From Tannerella forsythia (GTDB taxonomy: Bacteria > Bacteroidota > Bacteroidia > Bacteroidales > Tannerellaceae): a DNA stretch of 64,000 nt. Both the position numbers and the translations under genes were made by a program. The notes beneath the pieces were generated by a model. That model was not told the DNA's origin. It saw only the letters and a program-made list of their open reading frames with translations, and ran no database searches. Positions 1 through 9,360 of the stretch are shown here, one piece after another (positions within the stretch are counted from its first letter, which is position 1; every line of letters starts with the position of its first letter). Where the stretch lies: contig NZ_JUET01000101.1 of the NCBI RefSeq assembly GCF_001006485.1, positions 1 to 64,000 on the forward strand, read 5' to 3'.

Positions 1-126
1 ATGCCGGGAATGGCACGTTTGAGTTCTCCGTAACGGATTATTCTGCGGTTGATTTGGAAGATGATGAGCAGTGTCCACTTTCCGGTGAAAATCTGCATAG
101 ACTTTCGTACGGGACATTTATCGTCT
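1..126 (-). pseudogene. HxlR-family transcriptional regulator, 5'-truncated by IS, runs off window
   Basis: Reading the minus strand from 125 gives DDKCPVRKSMQIFTGKWTLL followed by a helix and RYGELKRAIPG, the classical winged-helix start of HxlR regulators (Cys of CPV, GKW, GEL-R-IPGI). The frame has a TAA in the adjoining IS terminal repeat, so the normal first ~10 residues and start codon are missing. The rest of the gene lies beyond the window start. HxlR proteins usually sense thiol or electrophile stress through that Cys. Without a start it is probably not made in native form, unless an internal ATG (MQIF) is used. Confidence 0.75.
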
Positions 127-134
127 GGGTATTG

Positions 135-491
135 TTAAACACATATAGCTAGCTCGTTGTTTAGTTTTAGAAAAAGTAATTTTAGGGATTTTTCTATCAT
201 ATGTTTTGCCTTACTATAACACTTCCCTTTTCGTTTGAACCTTGCTAAATAATGCCTTATTCTGCTATTATAACCTTCGACTGTATAAGTTTCTGCCTTC
301 GTTTGAATGTGTTTTACATTAGGAAGAAATTCCTTATAGCTCTTCCAATAGTCAGAATAATACACAGATGCAGGAATGTTTTTTATCTTCTTCCAAAGCT
401 TCATCCCCGTATCTGTGCTTCTGTCCCCACAGACAAAAGAGATAAATCGTTTTCCAAATCGATCAACAGCAATCCATACCCAACAGTAGTT
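135..491 (-). CDS. IS1-type transposase, InsB-like catalytic part (reached by -1 frameshift)
   Basis: In the -1 frame from the A8 run the reading is NYCWVWIAVDRFGKRFISFV, a second Asp region in SVYYSDYWKSY, and the C-terminal signature TVEGYNSRIRHYLARFKRK-CYSK with the catalytic Glu. This is the InsB-type end of an IS1 transposase. There is an ATG at 404, but the catalytic Asp of DEMH is only gained by frameshifting from the upstream ORF. Both frames are open, so the transposase looks intact. Confidence 0.85.
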   Translation of the reverse strand, partial: NYCWVWIAVDRFGKRFISFVCGDRSTDTGMKLWKKIKNIPASVYYSDYWKSYKEFLPNVKHIQTKAETYTVEGYNSRIRHYLARFKRKGKCYSKAKHMIEKSLKLLFLKLNNELAICV

Positions 492-817
492 TTTTTTGAA
501 CCTATATATGTGTGCATCTCATCTAATTCAACAACTGAAACAGGTTCCTCTTTTTGTGGTAAAGCCACCCTTTCACCCCATTCTTTTACCCAATAGTAAA
601 CAATTGTATGACTTATTTTCAATATGCGTCCGATTGCTCTAAAACCTAAGCCCTCCAAGTACATCTCCAAAGCTAATCTACGAGTAGCAGCTGATTTTGT
701 ATTAGATTTCTGTTGAACAGTATAACGATAATGACAATCTTTACAATAATGGCGCTGACGACCACCGACAATGCCATCTTTACGATGATTTATGCTTCCA
801 CATCTTGGACAATCCAT
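401..817 (-). CDS. IS1-type transposase, InsA-like N-terminal part
   Basis: The 138-residue ORF begins with a zinc finger (CPRCG at 3-7, CKDC at 25-28) and helix-turn-helix (FRAIGRILKISHTIVYYWVKE), the InsA DNA-binding module, then VVELDEMHTYIG with the first catalytic Asp of the DDE domain. After the A8 run at 490-497 the frame degenerates; a -1 slip gives GSKKNYCWVWIAVDR and continues into the second ORF. It therefore supplies the N-terminal half of a frameshift-fused transposase, and alone would be a DNA-binding inhibitor as InsA is in IS1. Confidence 0.85.
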   Translation of the reverse strand: MDCPRCGSINHRKDGIVGGRQRHYCKDCHYRYTVQQKSNTKSAATRRLALEMYLEGLGFRAIGRILKISHTIVYYWVKEWGERVALPQKEEPVSVVELDEMHTYIGSKKTTVGYGLLLIDLENDLSLLSVGTEAQIRG

Positions 818-844
818 AGTTTTTTTTCAGCAAAGATAATGGTA

Positions 845-2236
845 CTATATAAATTTAACAATACCCAATTTATCTCTTGTTTTTTTATCCTTATCCGGAC
901 GCGTATAAGGGTTGCGTGGATCGTTTTCATCCTCGAGTTCCCAAGTAAAAGTGCCTTCTCCGGTGTCAAATATTCCGTCGATATAATAACCGTCGCACTG
1001 ACCGCCCCACCCGAAATTGCAATGTACCAAACGTCGGTCCAAATTGCCGTTTGTCATATTTTCTATATACCCGTCTATTACCCAGGCATGACCATCTGAA
1101 TATTTATTAAAAAAAATCCAAGTGTGTGATTTAGTAGCATTGGCTCTCACATATACTAATTTTTTGGCGTCAAGCGCTTTAACAGTCTCCTCTCCATTAT
1201 AATCGCTTAATCCGGATGCGGAAAGTCCTCCCCAATCATTCAACCAGTCGATTGCTTTTTCACTCTTTGCTCCCGTTCCTTTATTAGAATAGTCCGCTTT
1301 AAGTGCAACTCCCAGATAGCGCATTAATCGGGCAACCTCATACGATGATTCATGGTGTAAATCTTTATCCAATGTGCCATATCTTTTACCATTTGCAATA
1401 GATTTACTATCGGCAATGATCCGGTCCCAATTCAAAGTTGCCGTGCCATGATTCGAGTTTAAATCATTTCCTTGATTTGTATTGTATGTAATCTGCCCCA
1501 CACATCTGAAATAAGAGATGATTTGAGCGGTTGCCGTTATTACACATCCCGTATAGCCACGACCATTCGAAGTCTGGATACCGTCCACATAAGGACTGCA
1601 ATTATTGTACGGTGAACTTTGGTCCCATTTTACAGAAAGCAGAGGATAGACTTTTCGTCCGGGATTTCCCCCTCCCCAACCGGGAGTAGATGTGCTTATC
1701 ATCTTGCCGTTATTTGTAACGGAATAGTTTTTGATATCATAAGCAGCTTTTTTTAGAGAGCGTTCTACACATAGCATAAATCCAGGGTTATCAACTTTAT
1801 CTATGCTGTCCATCGAAAAGTTTCCTTCATCGATAATCGCATAGATAGGATCCGTACGTTTATCTGCAGCAACAAGTGCGAAGCCTTTATTATCTTCAAA
1901 ATTTACAATATACATCAGCGTGTCGATGCCTTTGGATGTATTACCTGCACGAGTATAAACCTGGTGATTATTCGAACTTATCACTTCAACATTTCTTATG
2001 CTATAATCGTGCGATATAGAAGAATTACCTCCGGACACCCGTAAATCTACCCCATTCATCATTTCCATAAATTGAGAAAGAGTTTCTTTTGCCTCATCAA
2101 TGGAAACTCTATAATTAGTGTTCGCGCGTTTATCCTCTATCCTGTTGGACTCTGACAATTCTGCAATTTCATCATTGCAACTCATTACAAAAATAGCCGC
2201 GAATATTGAGGCTACAAATAATTTAACTGATTTCAT
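845..2236 (-). CDS. C10-family (streptopain-like) cysteine protease lipoprotein, 3' end replaced by IS
   Basis: 463 residues. A lipoprotein signal ends in VMSC (Cys20). A propeptide typical of streptopain/PrtT proteins covers about 40-170 and the catalytic domain begins near TPGWGGGNP. Catalytic Cys231 lies in RGYTGCVITATAQ, His383 in DGHAWVIDGY, and the conserved Trp loop is NFGWGG (407-412). The protein is expected on the cell envelope, degrading host or dietary protein. The last codons (GIVKFI, stop) lie inside the IS end, so the native C-terminus was lost; the catalytic domain is complete, so activity is plausible. No sorting domain is left. Confidence 0.85.
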   Translation of the reverse strand: MKSVKLFVASIFAAIFVMSCNDEIAELSESNRIEDKRANTNYRVSIDEAKETLSQFMEMMNGVDLRVSGGNSSISHDYSIRNVEVISSNNHQVYTRAGNTSKGIDTLMYIVNFEDNKGFALVAADKRTDPIYAIIDEGNFSMDSIDKVDNPGFMLCVERSLKKAAYDIKNYSVTNNGKMISTSTPGWGGGNPGRKVYPLLSVKWDQSSPYNNCSPYVDGIQTSNGRGYTGCVITATAQIISYFRCVGQITYNTNQGNDLNSNHGTATLNWDRIIADSKSIANGKRYGTLDKDLHHESSYEVARLMRYLGVALKADYSNKGTGAKSEKAIDWLNDWGGLSASGLSDYNGEETVKALDAKKLVYVRANATKSHTWIFFNKYSDGHAWVIDGYIENMTNGNLDRRLVHCNFGWGGQCDGYYIDGIFDTGEGTFTWELEDENDPRNPYTRPDKDKKTRDKLGIVKFI

Positions 2237-3415
2237 TTTACCTATTATTTTATATTCCTAATTTGTTCATTTTATACCGGTTAAATTTTATTTGAAAAAA
2301 TACTGTTTTATTTTATTGGCAAAGTCCATTGGTCATGCCAATTATACATGTATTATTTTTAAATGAATATCCGTGTTTGTACCTAAAAGCTCCATTAAAC
2401 TATTTAATAACAATAATTTGGATGTATGGATTGGGGAGGGAATAAATTTCTGTATATCAGCAATATATAATTAATTTTAGGCATATATACGGACATTTAT
2501 ATATTTTTATTTCTTTAAAAAAGCTTATTTACTCCCTTTTAGAGATGGCGAAAGTATAATGCTTTAAGCAAAGCGGCAAGTATTTTTGTTGTTTTTTTAC
2601 ATGTTATATAACATGTTTTACAATCCGTTGTATGTCGTACCATTTTTTCTTCGTTCTATAAAGACGAAGACGCCTATCATCTTCAAATTATAAGTTTCTT
2701 GTGCCAGGATATTTTATCCCAGATTCCACATTAAGCACAAAAGAAAGTATTGTAAACAATTTAAACTGTCAGCTGGTCAACTGGAGAATACTGTGTCCAT
2801 TGGTTGGCATCCGACCGACGTGCTGCTGTCTTCTACCGGGTTTGCGTCGGATCGTACGAATTTTCGGGGCGATGCAACACAACGGTTGTATCTGGCCGTC
2901 AGTTGTCAGCCGTCAGCGTTCGGATTTTACCGCACGTTTGATGGCTATTCCTGACTATCCTGAAAATAATCATTAGCCATTCATAATTATGTCGGGCTTT
3001 CAGCCCTCCGCCGAGGAGATTGCCTTTTTCCCAACGCTTCGCTTCGCTACGCATTGGGCTGAATTAATACGCCCTTTCAGGGCTGTTGAAGCATTCAGCT
3101 ATCAACTGTCAGCATTCAGCCAAAAATCAGCGACTTAACAGCTCAACGCCCGCAAGGGGCACAAAGGCTGAAAGTCCGATCTATTTCAGCCCCATCCCAT
3201 AAGGTTGGGGTATCGATGCCCATACCTTGTTTTAATAAGCATTCAGCCATCAGCCAACAAACACCTCAACAATTCAACACCTCAATGCCCGCAGGGCTTC
3301 ACGTTTCACTCTTCGTTTTTCGTTTTTCACTTTTCACTAATATAGATTCGTAACCGTCGGTCTTTTCAGAGTAGAAAAGAGATAGGGGAAAAGCCCGGAA
3401 AGCCATAAAAAATAA
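2237..3415. other. Long intergenic region with no convincing gene
   Basis: About 1.2 kb between two divergently read genes. The first 450 bases are very AT-rich. A -7-like TATTTTTG lies at 2581-2588. From about 2750 to 2950 one plus frame stays open and reads protein-like (VSIGWHPTDVLL, FGFYRTFDGYS) but has no plausible start, so it may be a gene remnant. From 2985 to 3340 the DNA is made of REP-like palindromic pieces and CAGTCAGC-type runs like those found again at 41.95-42.9 kb. The 91-codon ORF at 2701-2976 has no family features. Confidence 0.6.
2985..3084 (-). repeat. REP-like intergenic repeat, copy A
   Basis: About 100 bp whose reverse complement nearly matches 42041-42141: both read CCTGAAAGGGCG, then ATTAATTCAGCCCAATG, a GTAGCGAAGCGAAGCGTTGGG core, GGAGGGCTGAAAGCC and GACATAATT. 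The two copies are in opposite orientation 39 kb apart, each just outside conserved genes. Internal palindromes (GAAAGGGC, GGGCTGAA/TTCAGCCC) suggest RNA or DNA hairpins. Function unknown. Confidence 0.85.
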
Positions 3416-3423
3416 TATCTTTG
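3416..3423 (+). promoter_or_regulatory. Bacteroidetes -7 box for HAD hydrolase
   Basis: TATCTTTG matches TAnnTTTG about 30 bases before the ATG at 3455. Confidence 0.65.
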
Positions 3424-3454
3424 TACTCGGATTTTACGCGAAAACGTGATCAAG

Positions 3455-4105
3455 ATGGACAAAACGAAACCGATAGCCGCTCTGTTCGATCTGGATGGGG
3501 TGATATTCGACACCGAAACGCATTATACACGTTTCTGGAGAGAGCTGGCGCCGATACTTCAACCCGATATACCCGATTTTGGGAGCATCATCAAGGGGCA
3601 AACGCTGATACAGATATTCGAGAAGTATTTTAAGGATCAGCGCGAAGCGCAGCAATTGATTCTCGACCGTTTGGCGGAGTTCGAGAGCGCCATGCGCTAC
3701 GATTATATTCCGGGGATCGAAATGCTTATAGAAGTATTGCAACGAAACGGGGTGCGTATGGCAGTGGTGACAAGTTCGGACCAAGCCAAGATGACGCATG
3801 TTCACCGGGCTCATCCGGAGTTGGGGCAGATTTTCGAGCATATCCTCACGGCCGAGATGTTTGTCCGGTCGAAACCCGCTCCCGACGCTTATCTGCTGGC
3901 TGCCGAGACGTGCGGTACGGTGCCGGAGAACTGCATCGTTTTTGAAGATTCGTTTCACGGGATCGAGTCGGGGCGCCGGGCGAGTATGAAGGTGGTCGGG
4001 CTGGCTACGACGAACCCGGCCGAAGCCATCGAAGGGCTGTGCGACCTCGTGATTCCCGATTTCCGCGGCTTCACCTACGAACAGATGCTTGCGCTGCTCG
4101 ACTGA
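3455..4105 (+). CDS. HAD superfamily phosphatase / beta-phosphoglucomutase-like hydrolase
   Basis: 216 residues from ATG 3455; a GTG at 3446 would add three residues but lies closer to the -7 box. HAD motif I is FDLDGVIFDTE (Asp12 nucleophile, Asp14 acid/base), motif II VTSS, motif III KPAPDAY, motif IV VFEDSFHGIES. The helical cap after motif I is of the C1 type seen in sugar-phosphate phosphatases and beta-phosphoglucomutase. Substrate cannot be read from sequence. A short GC stem (4118-4132) follows the stop. It is monocistronic or loosely linked to the next gene. Confidence 0.85.
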   Translation: MDKTKPIAALFDLDGVIFDTETHYTRFWRELAPILQPDIPDFGSIIKGQTLIQIFEKYFKDQREAQQLILDRLAEFESAMRYDYIPGIEMLIEVLQRNGVRMAVVTSSDQAKMTHVHRAHPELGQIFEHILTAEMFVRSKPAPDAYLLAAETCGTVPENCIVFEDSFHGIESGRRASMKVVGLATTNPAEAIEGLCDLVIPDFRGFTYEQMLALLD

Positions 4106-4189
4106 GAGGAGCGCGTTGCCGGTCGCACCGGCCACATCAGATCCTGATCCGAATCATTATTATTTTTACGAATTTACAGACTCATCGCT

Positions 4190-6409
4190 ATGGATAAGAC
4201 AATGCCTTTTTTTACACCGGAGGAAAAGAAAGAGTTTTTCACGACCTATCGTCTGTTGTTTTCACATTTGTCGTATTGCTTGCAGAAAGAGGATGCGCCG
4301 AAGATGAAAAGCCTGATGAGACGGGTCGTCGCACTCGACTGTTACGGACGTGACCGCAACGGGATCAACGGCTTGTTGCGTAATATCAACACGGCGCTGA
4401 TTGCGACGAGAGATATCGGACTGAAACGAACGTCCGTCATCGCGCTGTTACTTTATCGGCCGGTGATGAAAGAGGCTGTCACACTCGATGAAGTGGAATG
4501 TACTTTCGACGACGAGGTGGCGCTGATGATTCGCCGTCTGCTGAAAACCTCCGATCTCTATGCCCGTAATACGGCCGTCAACTCCGAGAATTTTCATCAC
4601 TTGCTCTTTTCGTTTGCCGAAGACGTGCGCGTCATCCTGATCATGATTGCCGACCGCCTCTGCATGATGCGCATGGGCAAGCAGATCAGGGACGAAAAGG
4701 ATCGTATCCGGTTGGCTACGGAGGTATCGTATCTCTACGCGCCGCTGGCGCATCGACTCGGTCTTTATACCATCAAGAGCGAGTTGGAAGATTTGTCGCT
4801 GAAATACATCGATCCGAAAAAGTATCAGTACATCAAAACGAAGCTGAACGAGACAAAACGTTCGCGCGACGAATATATTGCCGAATTTATCAGACCCGTA
4901 CAGGAGAAACTCGAAGCGTCGGGGCTGAAATTCGATATCAAAGGACGCACGAAGTCCATCCACTCGATCAACAACAAACTGAGGAAACAAAACATCGATT
5001 TCGAAGGGATCTACGACTTGTTTGCCATCCGTGTCATTCTCGATTCGCCGCTCGACAAAGAACGTTCGGAATGCTGGCAGGTATTCTCGATCATCACCGA
5101 TATGTATCAGCCGAATCCGAAGCGGATGAAAGACTGGATTTCCGTGCCTAAGAGTAACGGCTACGAGAGCTTGCATATCACGGTACTCGGGCCGAAGAAC
5201 CGATGGGTCGAAGTGCAGATACGGACACGCCGGATGGACGAAGTGGCCGAACGAGGCCTGGCCGCACACTGGAAATACAAGGGGATCAGGGAAGAGCATG
5301 GATTAGATGAGTTTCTGAGTGATGTCCGCGCCATGCTCGAGACGCAGACCTCGAACCCGATGGACATGATGAAGGAGTTCCGGATGGACCTTTATCAGGA
5401 TGAGATTTATGTATTTACGCCGACCGGCGAACTGATTAAACTGGGGAAAGGTGCGACGGTGCTCGATTTTGCGTTTGCCATTCATTCGAAGGTAGGCAGT
5501 CGGTGCGTGTCGGGGAAAGTGAACGGCAAGAACGTGTCGATTCGTCATCTGTTGCGTAACGGCGACTCGGTCGAAGTAGTTACCTCCCAGACCCAGACAC
5601 CGAAACGCGACTGGCTCTCGTTCGTGACCACCTCGAAAGCGCGTTCGAAAATCAAACAGGCCTTGCGCGAAGAGTCGGCCAAAGCCGTCGAATATGCGAA
5701 GGAATCGTTGCAGCGGCGTTTTAAGAACCGGAAGATTGAAGTAGAAGAGGCTCTGCTGATGCGTTATATCAAAAAGAGCGGTTTCAAGACGGTGACGGAT
5801 TTTTATATCCATTTGGCCGAAGGGAAATCGGATGTGAATAAAATCATCGACGATTACCTTGATTTCGGACGGAAAGAGCGGGAAGCGGCCGAACACATGG
5901 AGAATCGGAGCGCGGAAGAGTATATTACGACAACGGAGGCCGAAACGATTTCCTCGCATCAGGATGTACTTGTCATCGACAAAGACCTGACGGGTATTGA
6001 ATACAAACTGTCGAAATGCTGTAATCCGATCTTCGGCGACGCGATCTTCGGATTCGTTTCCACACGTGGCATCAAGATTCACCGCACGAACTGTCCGAAT
6101 GCGCAGGAGATGTTCAGCAAGTTCGGTTATCGCGTCATTCAGGCGCGCTGGAGCGGCAAAGGGACGGACGGATACGCGGTTACGTTGCGGATTATCGGGA
6201 ACGACGATATCGGAATTGTGACGAACATCACGTCGGTCATCGGCAAGGAAGACGGTGTTTCGCTGCGTTCACTCCAGATCGATTCGGTCGACGGACTGTT
6301 TCAGGGCAACTTCACCGTGATGGTCAAAGATACTTCCGCGCTGAACATGCTGACGAAGAAAATCCGAACAGTCAAAGGTGTGAAAAGTGTCGACCGGTTA
6401 AACACGTGA
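4190..6409 (+). CDS. relA: RelA/SpoT-family (p)ppGpp synthetase with degenerate HD domain
   Basis: 739 residues with the usual order: HD-like region (about 30-200), synthetase, TGS, helical/zinc-finger region and ACT. The synthetase has [24 protein letters not shown] and [11 protein letters not shown] with EVQIRT. TGS starts at [12 protein letters not shown]. Cys-rich KCCNPI and HRTNCPN and a C-terminal ACT domain follow. In the HD part the HDxxED hydrolase motif is replaced by YRPVMKE and KLADRLHNMRT by [11 protein letters not shown], so ppGpp hydrolysis is unlikely. This predicts a synthesis-only RelA and a separate SpoT elsewhere. Its stop overlaps the convergent cca gene by 12 bases. Confidence 0.93.
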   Translation: MDKTMPFFTPEEKKEFFTTYRLLFSHLSYCLQKEDAPKMKSLMRRVVALDCYGRDRNGINGLLRNINTALIATRDIGLKRTSVIALLLYRPVMKEAVTLDEVECTFDDEVALMIRRLLKTSDLYARNTAVNSENFHHLLFSFAEDVRVILIMIADRLCMMRMGKQIRDEKDRIRLATEVSYLYAPLAHRLGLYTIKSELEDLSLKYIDPKKYQYIKTKLNETKRSRDEYIAEFIRPVQEKLEASGLKFDIKGRTKSIHSINNKLRKQNIDFEGIYDLFAIRVILDSPLDKERSECWQVFSIITDMYQPNPKRMKDWISVPKSNGYESLHITVLGPKNRWVEVQIRTRRMDEVAERGLAAHWKYKGIREEHGLDEFLSDVRAMLETQTSNPMDMMKEFRMDLYQDEIYVFTPTGELIKLGKGATVLDFAFAIHSKVGSRCVSGKVNGKNVSIRHLLRNGDSVEVVTSQTQTPKRDWLSFVTTSKARSKIKQALREESAKAVEYAKESLQRRFKNRKIEVEEALLMRYIKKSGFKTVTDFYIHLAEGKSDVNKIIDDYLDFGRKEREAAEHMENRSAEEYITTTEAETISSHQDVLVIDKDLTGIEYKLSKCCNPIFGDAIFGFVSTRGIKIHRTNCPNAQEMFSKFGYRVIQARWSGKGTDGYAVTLRIIGNDDIGIVTNITSVIGKEDGVSLRSLQIDSVDGLFQGNFTVMVKDTSALNMLTKKIRTVKGVKSVDRLNT

Positions 6410-7825
6410 AAGCCCCATCTTGGCGGCTTTCTCGTGCATGAAACGTACCGCCGCCTCGTACTCGTTGGGGATGACCCCGTCGAGGATCGCGTTTTTAATC
6501 GCTTCCTTGAGCACTCCGACAGGTTGCGAGGGCGGCAGACCGAACGTCGCCATAATCTCCTCGCCCGAAACGGGCGGCTGAAAGTTCCGCACCCGGTCTT
6601 TCTCCTCGATCTGCGCCATTTTTTTACGTACTAAACGGAAATTATTCAGGAAACGGCGCACTTTCTCGGGGTTCTTGCTCGTGATATCGGCTTCGCAGAG
6701 CTTCATCAGGTCGTCCACATCATCGCCGGCTTCGAAGAGCAGCCGACGGATGGCCGAGTCGGTCACCTCGTCGTCTGCCAGACTGATCGGGCGCATGTGC
6801 AGCGAAACGAGTTTCTGCACGTATTTCATCTTCTCGTTCATCGGCAGTTTCATCCTTCGGAAGATGCCGGGGATCATTTTTTCGCCGATGAAATTATGGT
6901 TGTGGAACGTCCAGCCGAGACGGTTGTCAAAACGTTTGACAGCCGGCTTGGCAATGTCGTGCAGCAGCGCTGCCCAGCGCAGCCACAGGTCGTTCGTTGT
7001 ACGACTCAGCCGGTCGAGTACCATCAGCGTATGGGCGAAGTTATCCTTATGCCCGATGCCTTCTTTCGTCTCGACGCCCTTAAGGGCGCACAGTTCGGGG
7101 AAGATCAGTTCCAGTAATCCGCATTTGTCGAGCAGCTCGAACCCGATCGAGGGCTTGGGCGACAGCACGATCTTATTCAACTCGTCGGCGATACGCTCTT
7201 TCGAGATGATCCCGATACGCTCTCTGTTGCGTGTCATGGCGTCGAACGTATTGGGATCGATAAAGAAGCCGAGCTGCGATGCAAAACGCACGGCGCGCAT
7301 CATGCGCAGCGGATCGTCGTTGAACGTCGTGTCCGGATCGAGCGGCGTGACGATACGCAAGTCTTCCATATCTTCCACCCCTCCGAACGGATCAACCAGT
7401 TCACCGTAGCGATCGCCATTCAGACACAGGGCCAAGGCGTTGATCGTAAAATCACGGCGGTTCTGATCATCTTCGAGCGTTCCGTCTTCGACGATTGGCT
7501 TGCGGCTGTCTCGCCGGTACGACTCTTTGCGCGCCCCGACGAACTCCAGCTCCAGCTCTCCGTGCTTCACCTGTGCCGTGCCGAAATTTTTGAAGACCGA
7601 CAGATGTGCCTTTCTGCCCAACCGTTTCGCCACGGCCTTGGCCAACTCGATGCCGCTCCCGACCGTTACTACGTCGATATCTTTCGACGGACGGCGCAGG
7701 AAAATATCGCGCACATAGCCGCCAATGACGTATGTTTCCAGCCCCAGCTCGTCGGCCGTTTCCGAGATCAACGGGAAAGGCTGCTCAGAAAGGACTCTCT
7801 CTATATCTGCTTCGTAATAAAACAT
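6398..7825 (-). CDS. cca: CCA-adding tRNA nucleotidyltransferase / poly(A) polymerase family with HD domain
   Basis: 475 residues from ATG 7825. The class II nucleotidyltransferase head reads [22 protein letters not shown], with RRDFTINAL and [13 protein letters not shown], followed by an HD-type domain ([18 protein letters not shown]). It repairs or builds tRNA 3' CCA ends. An upstream TTG at 7861 would add 12 residues but that stretch contains the -7 box TATCTTTG on the minus strand, so the ATG is preferred. The C-terminus overlaps the end of relA (convergent). Confidence 0.93.
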   Translation of the reverse strand: MFYYEADIERVLSEQPFPLISETADELGLETYVIGGYVRDIFLRRPSKDIDVVTVGSGIELAKAVAKRLGRKAHLSVFKNFGTAQVKHGELELEFVGARKESYRRDSRKPIVEDGTLEDDQNRRDFTINALALCLNGDRYGELVDPFGGVEDMEDLRIVTPLDPDTTFNDDPLRMMRAVRFASQLGFFIDPNTFDAMTRNRERIGIISKERIADELNKIVLSPKPSIGFELLDKCGLLELIFPELCALKGVETKEGIGHKDNFAHTLMVLDRLSRTTNDLWLRWAALLHDIAKPAVKRFDNRLGWTFHNHNFIGEKMIPGIFRRMKLPMNEKMKYVQKLVSLHMRPISLADDEVTDSAIRRLLFEAGDDVDDLMKLCEADITSKNPEKVRRFLNNFRLVRKKMAQIEEKDRVRNFQPPVSGEEIMATFGLPPSQPVGVLKEAIKNAILDGVIPNEYEAAVRFMHEKAAKMGLSRV

Positions 7826-7847
7826 GCTCCGGTTGTTTTTGAGCGTG

Positions 7848-7855
7848 CAAAGATA
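7848..7855 (-). promoter_or_regulatory. -7 box for cca
   Basis: TATCTTTG on the minus strand, 23 bases before the cca ATG; it decides the start codon because the longer ORF would begin upstream of it. Confidence 0.7.
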
Positions 7856-7939
7856 GTGCAAGTCGGCTGTAGAACAAAACGACCTGCTTCTTTTATGCCT
7901 CTGTTCCGAGCAGTTCTTCCCCGGTTCGGCCGAACGATA

Positions 7940-8413
7940 TTACCATGGGAAAGTCTGCACGAGCTTCTCCAGCCAGACCGCGTCAACATGGTCGAACGTC
8001 GCATACTCTTTACTGTCGATATCGAGTACCGCTACGACTTCACCGTCGCGTATCATCGGAACAACGATCTCCGACTTCGAGGCGGAGCTGCATGCGATGT
8101 GTCCGGGAAAAGTATTCACATCGTCGACCACAAGCGTACACCGCTCTTTCCAGGCGGTGCCACACACTCCTTTTCCGTGACGGATACGCGTGCAAGCTAC
8201 CGGTCCCTGAAAAGGAGCCAGTACTAACTCCTCTTCACGCACGACATAAAAACCAACCCACAAGAAGCCGAACGTCGTTTGGAGAGCAGCTACAAAATTG
8301 GCCATATTGGCCACTCTGTCAGACTCGCCCGAGAGCAAACCTTTCATCTGCGGCAGCAACGTTGCATACTTCTCCGACTTCCCTCCCTGATGAATGATTA
8401 TTTCTTCAGCCAT
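7940..8413 (-). CDS. msrC: Free methionine-(R)-sulfoxide reductase, GAF domain
   Basis: 157 residues, a single GAF domain. All three cysteines of the family are present: CTRI, GKGVCGTAW and GHIACSSASKSEIVVP, the last followed by VLDIDSKE. Family members reduce free Met-R-sulfoxide in the cytoplasm with thioredoxin. Length fits (about 150-165). A -7 box (8452-8459, TATTTTTG on minus) lies about 40 bases upstream, so it appears to be its own transcription unit between cca and the AT-rich cassette. Confidence 0.9.
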   Translation of the reverse strand: MAEEIIIHQGGKSEKYATLLPQMKGLLSGESDRVANMANFVAALQTTFGFLWVGFYVVREEELVLAPFQGPVACTRIRHGKGVCGTAWKERCTLVVDDVNTFPGHIACSSASKSEIVVPMIRDGEVVAVLDIDSKEYATFDHVDAVWLEKLVQTFPW

Positions 8414-8451
8414 AGTGAAATAGTCTTATAAACGGTTACATAATCGAGCTG

Positions 8452-8459
8452 CAAAAATA
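8452..8459 (-). promoter_or_regulatory. -7 box for msrC
   Basis: TATTTTTG on the minus strand upstream of the ATG at 8413. Confidence 0.55.
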
Positions 8460-8475
8460 ATTTTTCTCTTTCAGA

Positions 8476-9113
8476 TTATGTTATAATGACACTGTAATCC
8501 ATTACAAATCCGAAAAGACGGTTGCCTTTGATGGTGACGTTTTGAGCACCGGCTTCCCGGCACAAATCAATGATTCGTTTCTTCGACAATAAGTACATAT
8601 AGTCTCCTGCCGCCCATGATTTCCCGATACGCCTTAAATATCGGTCAAAAAAAGTTTTGGGCAACCAGTGTAAAAACAGTGTCCGGGTATGCAGTTCGAC
8701 GGGAAAATAAACGTTCGGTGTTGTGAAATAAACCGTGCGACATGTACGCAGTAACTCTTTTAGGAATAAAAGCTGCCTGTCTTTTCCCCCGACATGTTCG
8801 ATAACAGCGTTACTCCACCCGATGTCGAAGGTTTTGTCGGCAAAAGGGAAAACTTTTCCGTCATAAAGTACAGTCTCGACATCCGGATAGTTCTTTGTAA
8901 ATTCGTCTTTGCCTCCCACTCCGAGCGCCGTTATCTTCGCTCGAAACGGATAGTGTTTTTCCAGATAATTATCGATCGGTGAAAATTCATGGTTGGCAAA
9001 CCCTACATCCAACACTTTTGTATCGGCTGTAAACCCCACCCTCTCTTTTTAAAATACTTGTATTTGCGATCTCTGTTCTTTTTGCTGATAGCGTTTGCTA
9101 TTGATCGTTTCAT
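8476..9113 (-). pseudogene. Class I SAM-dependent methyltransferase with probable 1-base frameshift near 9046-9050
   Basis: The open part (GTG at 9039, 187 residues) starts abruptly at VGFTADTKVLDVGFANHE, the SAM-binding glycine loop, and contains FDIGWSNAVIEHVGG and YFTTPNVYFPVELHT. The usual N-terminal helix is encoded just upstream in another frame from ATG 9113: MKRSIANAISKKNRDRKYKY. Adding one A to the A5 run (plus-strand T 9046-9050) joins them as KYFKKERVGFTADTK, giving about 212 residues. So this is a recent frameshift or a sequence error. It resembles sugar/lipid methyltransferases; the substrate is unknown. Transcribed leftward, back to back with the radical SAM operon. Confidence 0.7.
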
Positions 9114-9167
9114 GGGTGTCTTTTATTGTCTATTTCCAAGAGATAAAGAGCAGCAAGGTGCAGCCCC

Positions 9168-9329
9168 TTATCTCTGAATATATGTTATTTGCTGATCCAT
9201 TCCTCCTTTAAAGATAAGTGATACACCTATCGGTATAGACAGATGATTCGCCACTGTGCAGTTCTCAGATACTACATACGTTGTATTTGGAGACAGCGCA
9301 TTCATGTGATTCTTAAATTCTCTTTCCAT
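9168..9329 (-). CDS. Small ORF, 53 residues, resembling the first coils of a beta-helix protein
   Basis: ATG 9329 to TAA 9168. The text LSPNTTYVVSENCTV then LSIPIGVSLIFKGG reads like the N-terminal turns of right-handed beta-helix proteins, where TTYVV and LIFKGG recur. A -7 box (TAAATTTG on minus, 9353-9360) lies upstream, and the frameshifted methyltransferase begins 55 bases downstream. It may be a real small gene or the remnant of a longer one. Confidence 0.4.
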   Translation of the reverse strand: MEREFKNHMNALSPNTTYVVSENCTVANHLSIPIGVSLIFKGGMDQQITYIQR

Positions 9330-9352
9330 AAGTGTTCTATTTAAATTTAATA

Positions 9353-9360
9353 CAAATTTA
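9353..9360 (-). promoter_or_regulatory. Possible -7 box for the small ORF / methyltransferase transcript
   Basis: TAAATTTG on the minus strand, about 24 bases before ATG 9329. The AT-rich setting makes chance matches likely. Confidence 0.4.

Larger units (their letters stand above)
127..866 (-). mobile_element. IS1-family insertion sequence, about 740 bp
   Basis: The ends are imperfect inverted repeats: GGTATTGTTAAA-n4-TATAG from 128 and the same with TTTA as spacer reading inward from 865. Two minus-strand ORFs in different frames overlap at an A8 run, as in IS1 elements using -1 frameshifting. Size fits IS1 (about 700-770 bp). No clean 8-10 bp target duplication is seen: flanks read TTATCGTCT and AATTTATCT, so the element may have moved with a deletion or recombined. 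It truncates genes on both sides. Confidence 0.9.

Noticed and set aside
1-150. Plus-strand frame from base 3 reading a 49-residue peptide ending in the IS
   Set aside because: The minus strand over the same bases gives a clear HxlR domain, so the plus frame is a shadow.
2701-2976. 91-codon plus-strand ORF
   Set aside because: No recognisable domain; another frame over the same stretch looks at least as protein-like, and repeats begin inside the region.
3434-4135. 233-codon minus-strand ORF opposite the HAD gene
   Set aside because: Antisense shadow; HAD motifs are clear on the plus strand.
7500-8227. Long plus-strand ORFs opposite cca and msrC
   Set aside because: Antisense shadows of well-recognised genes.
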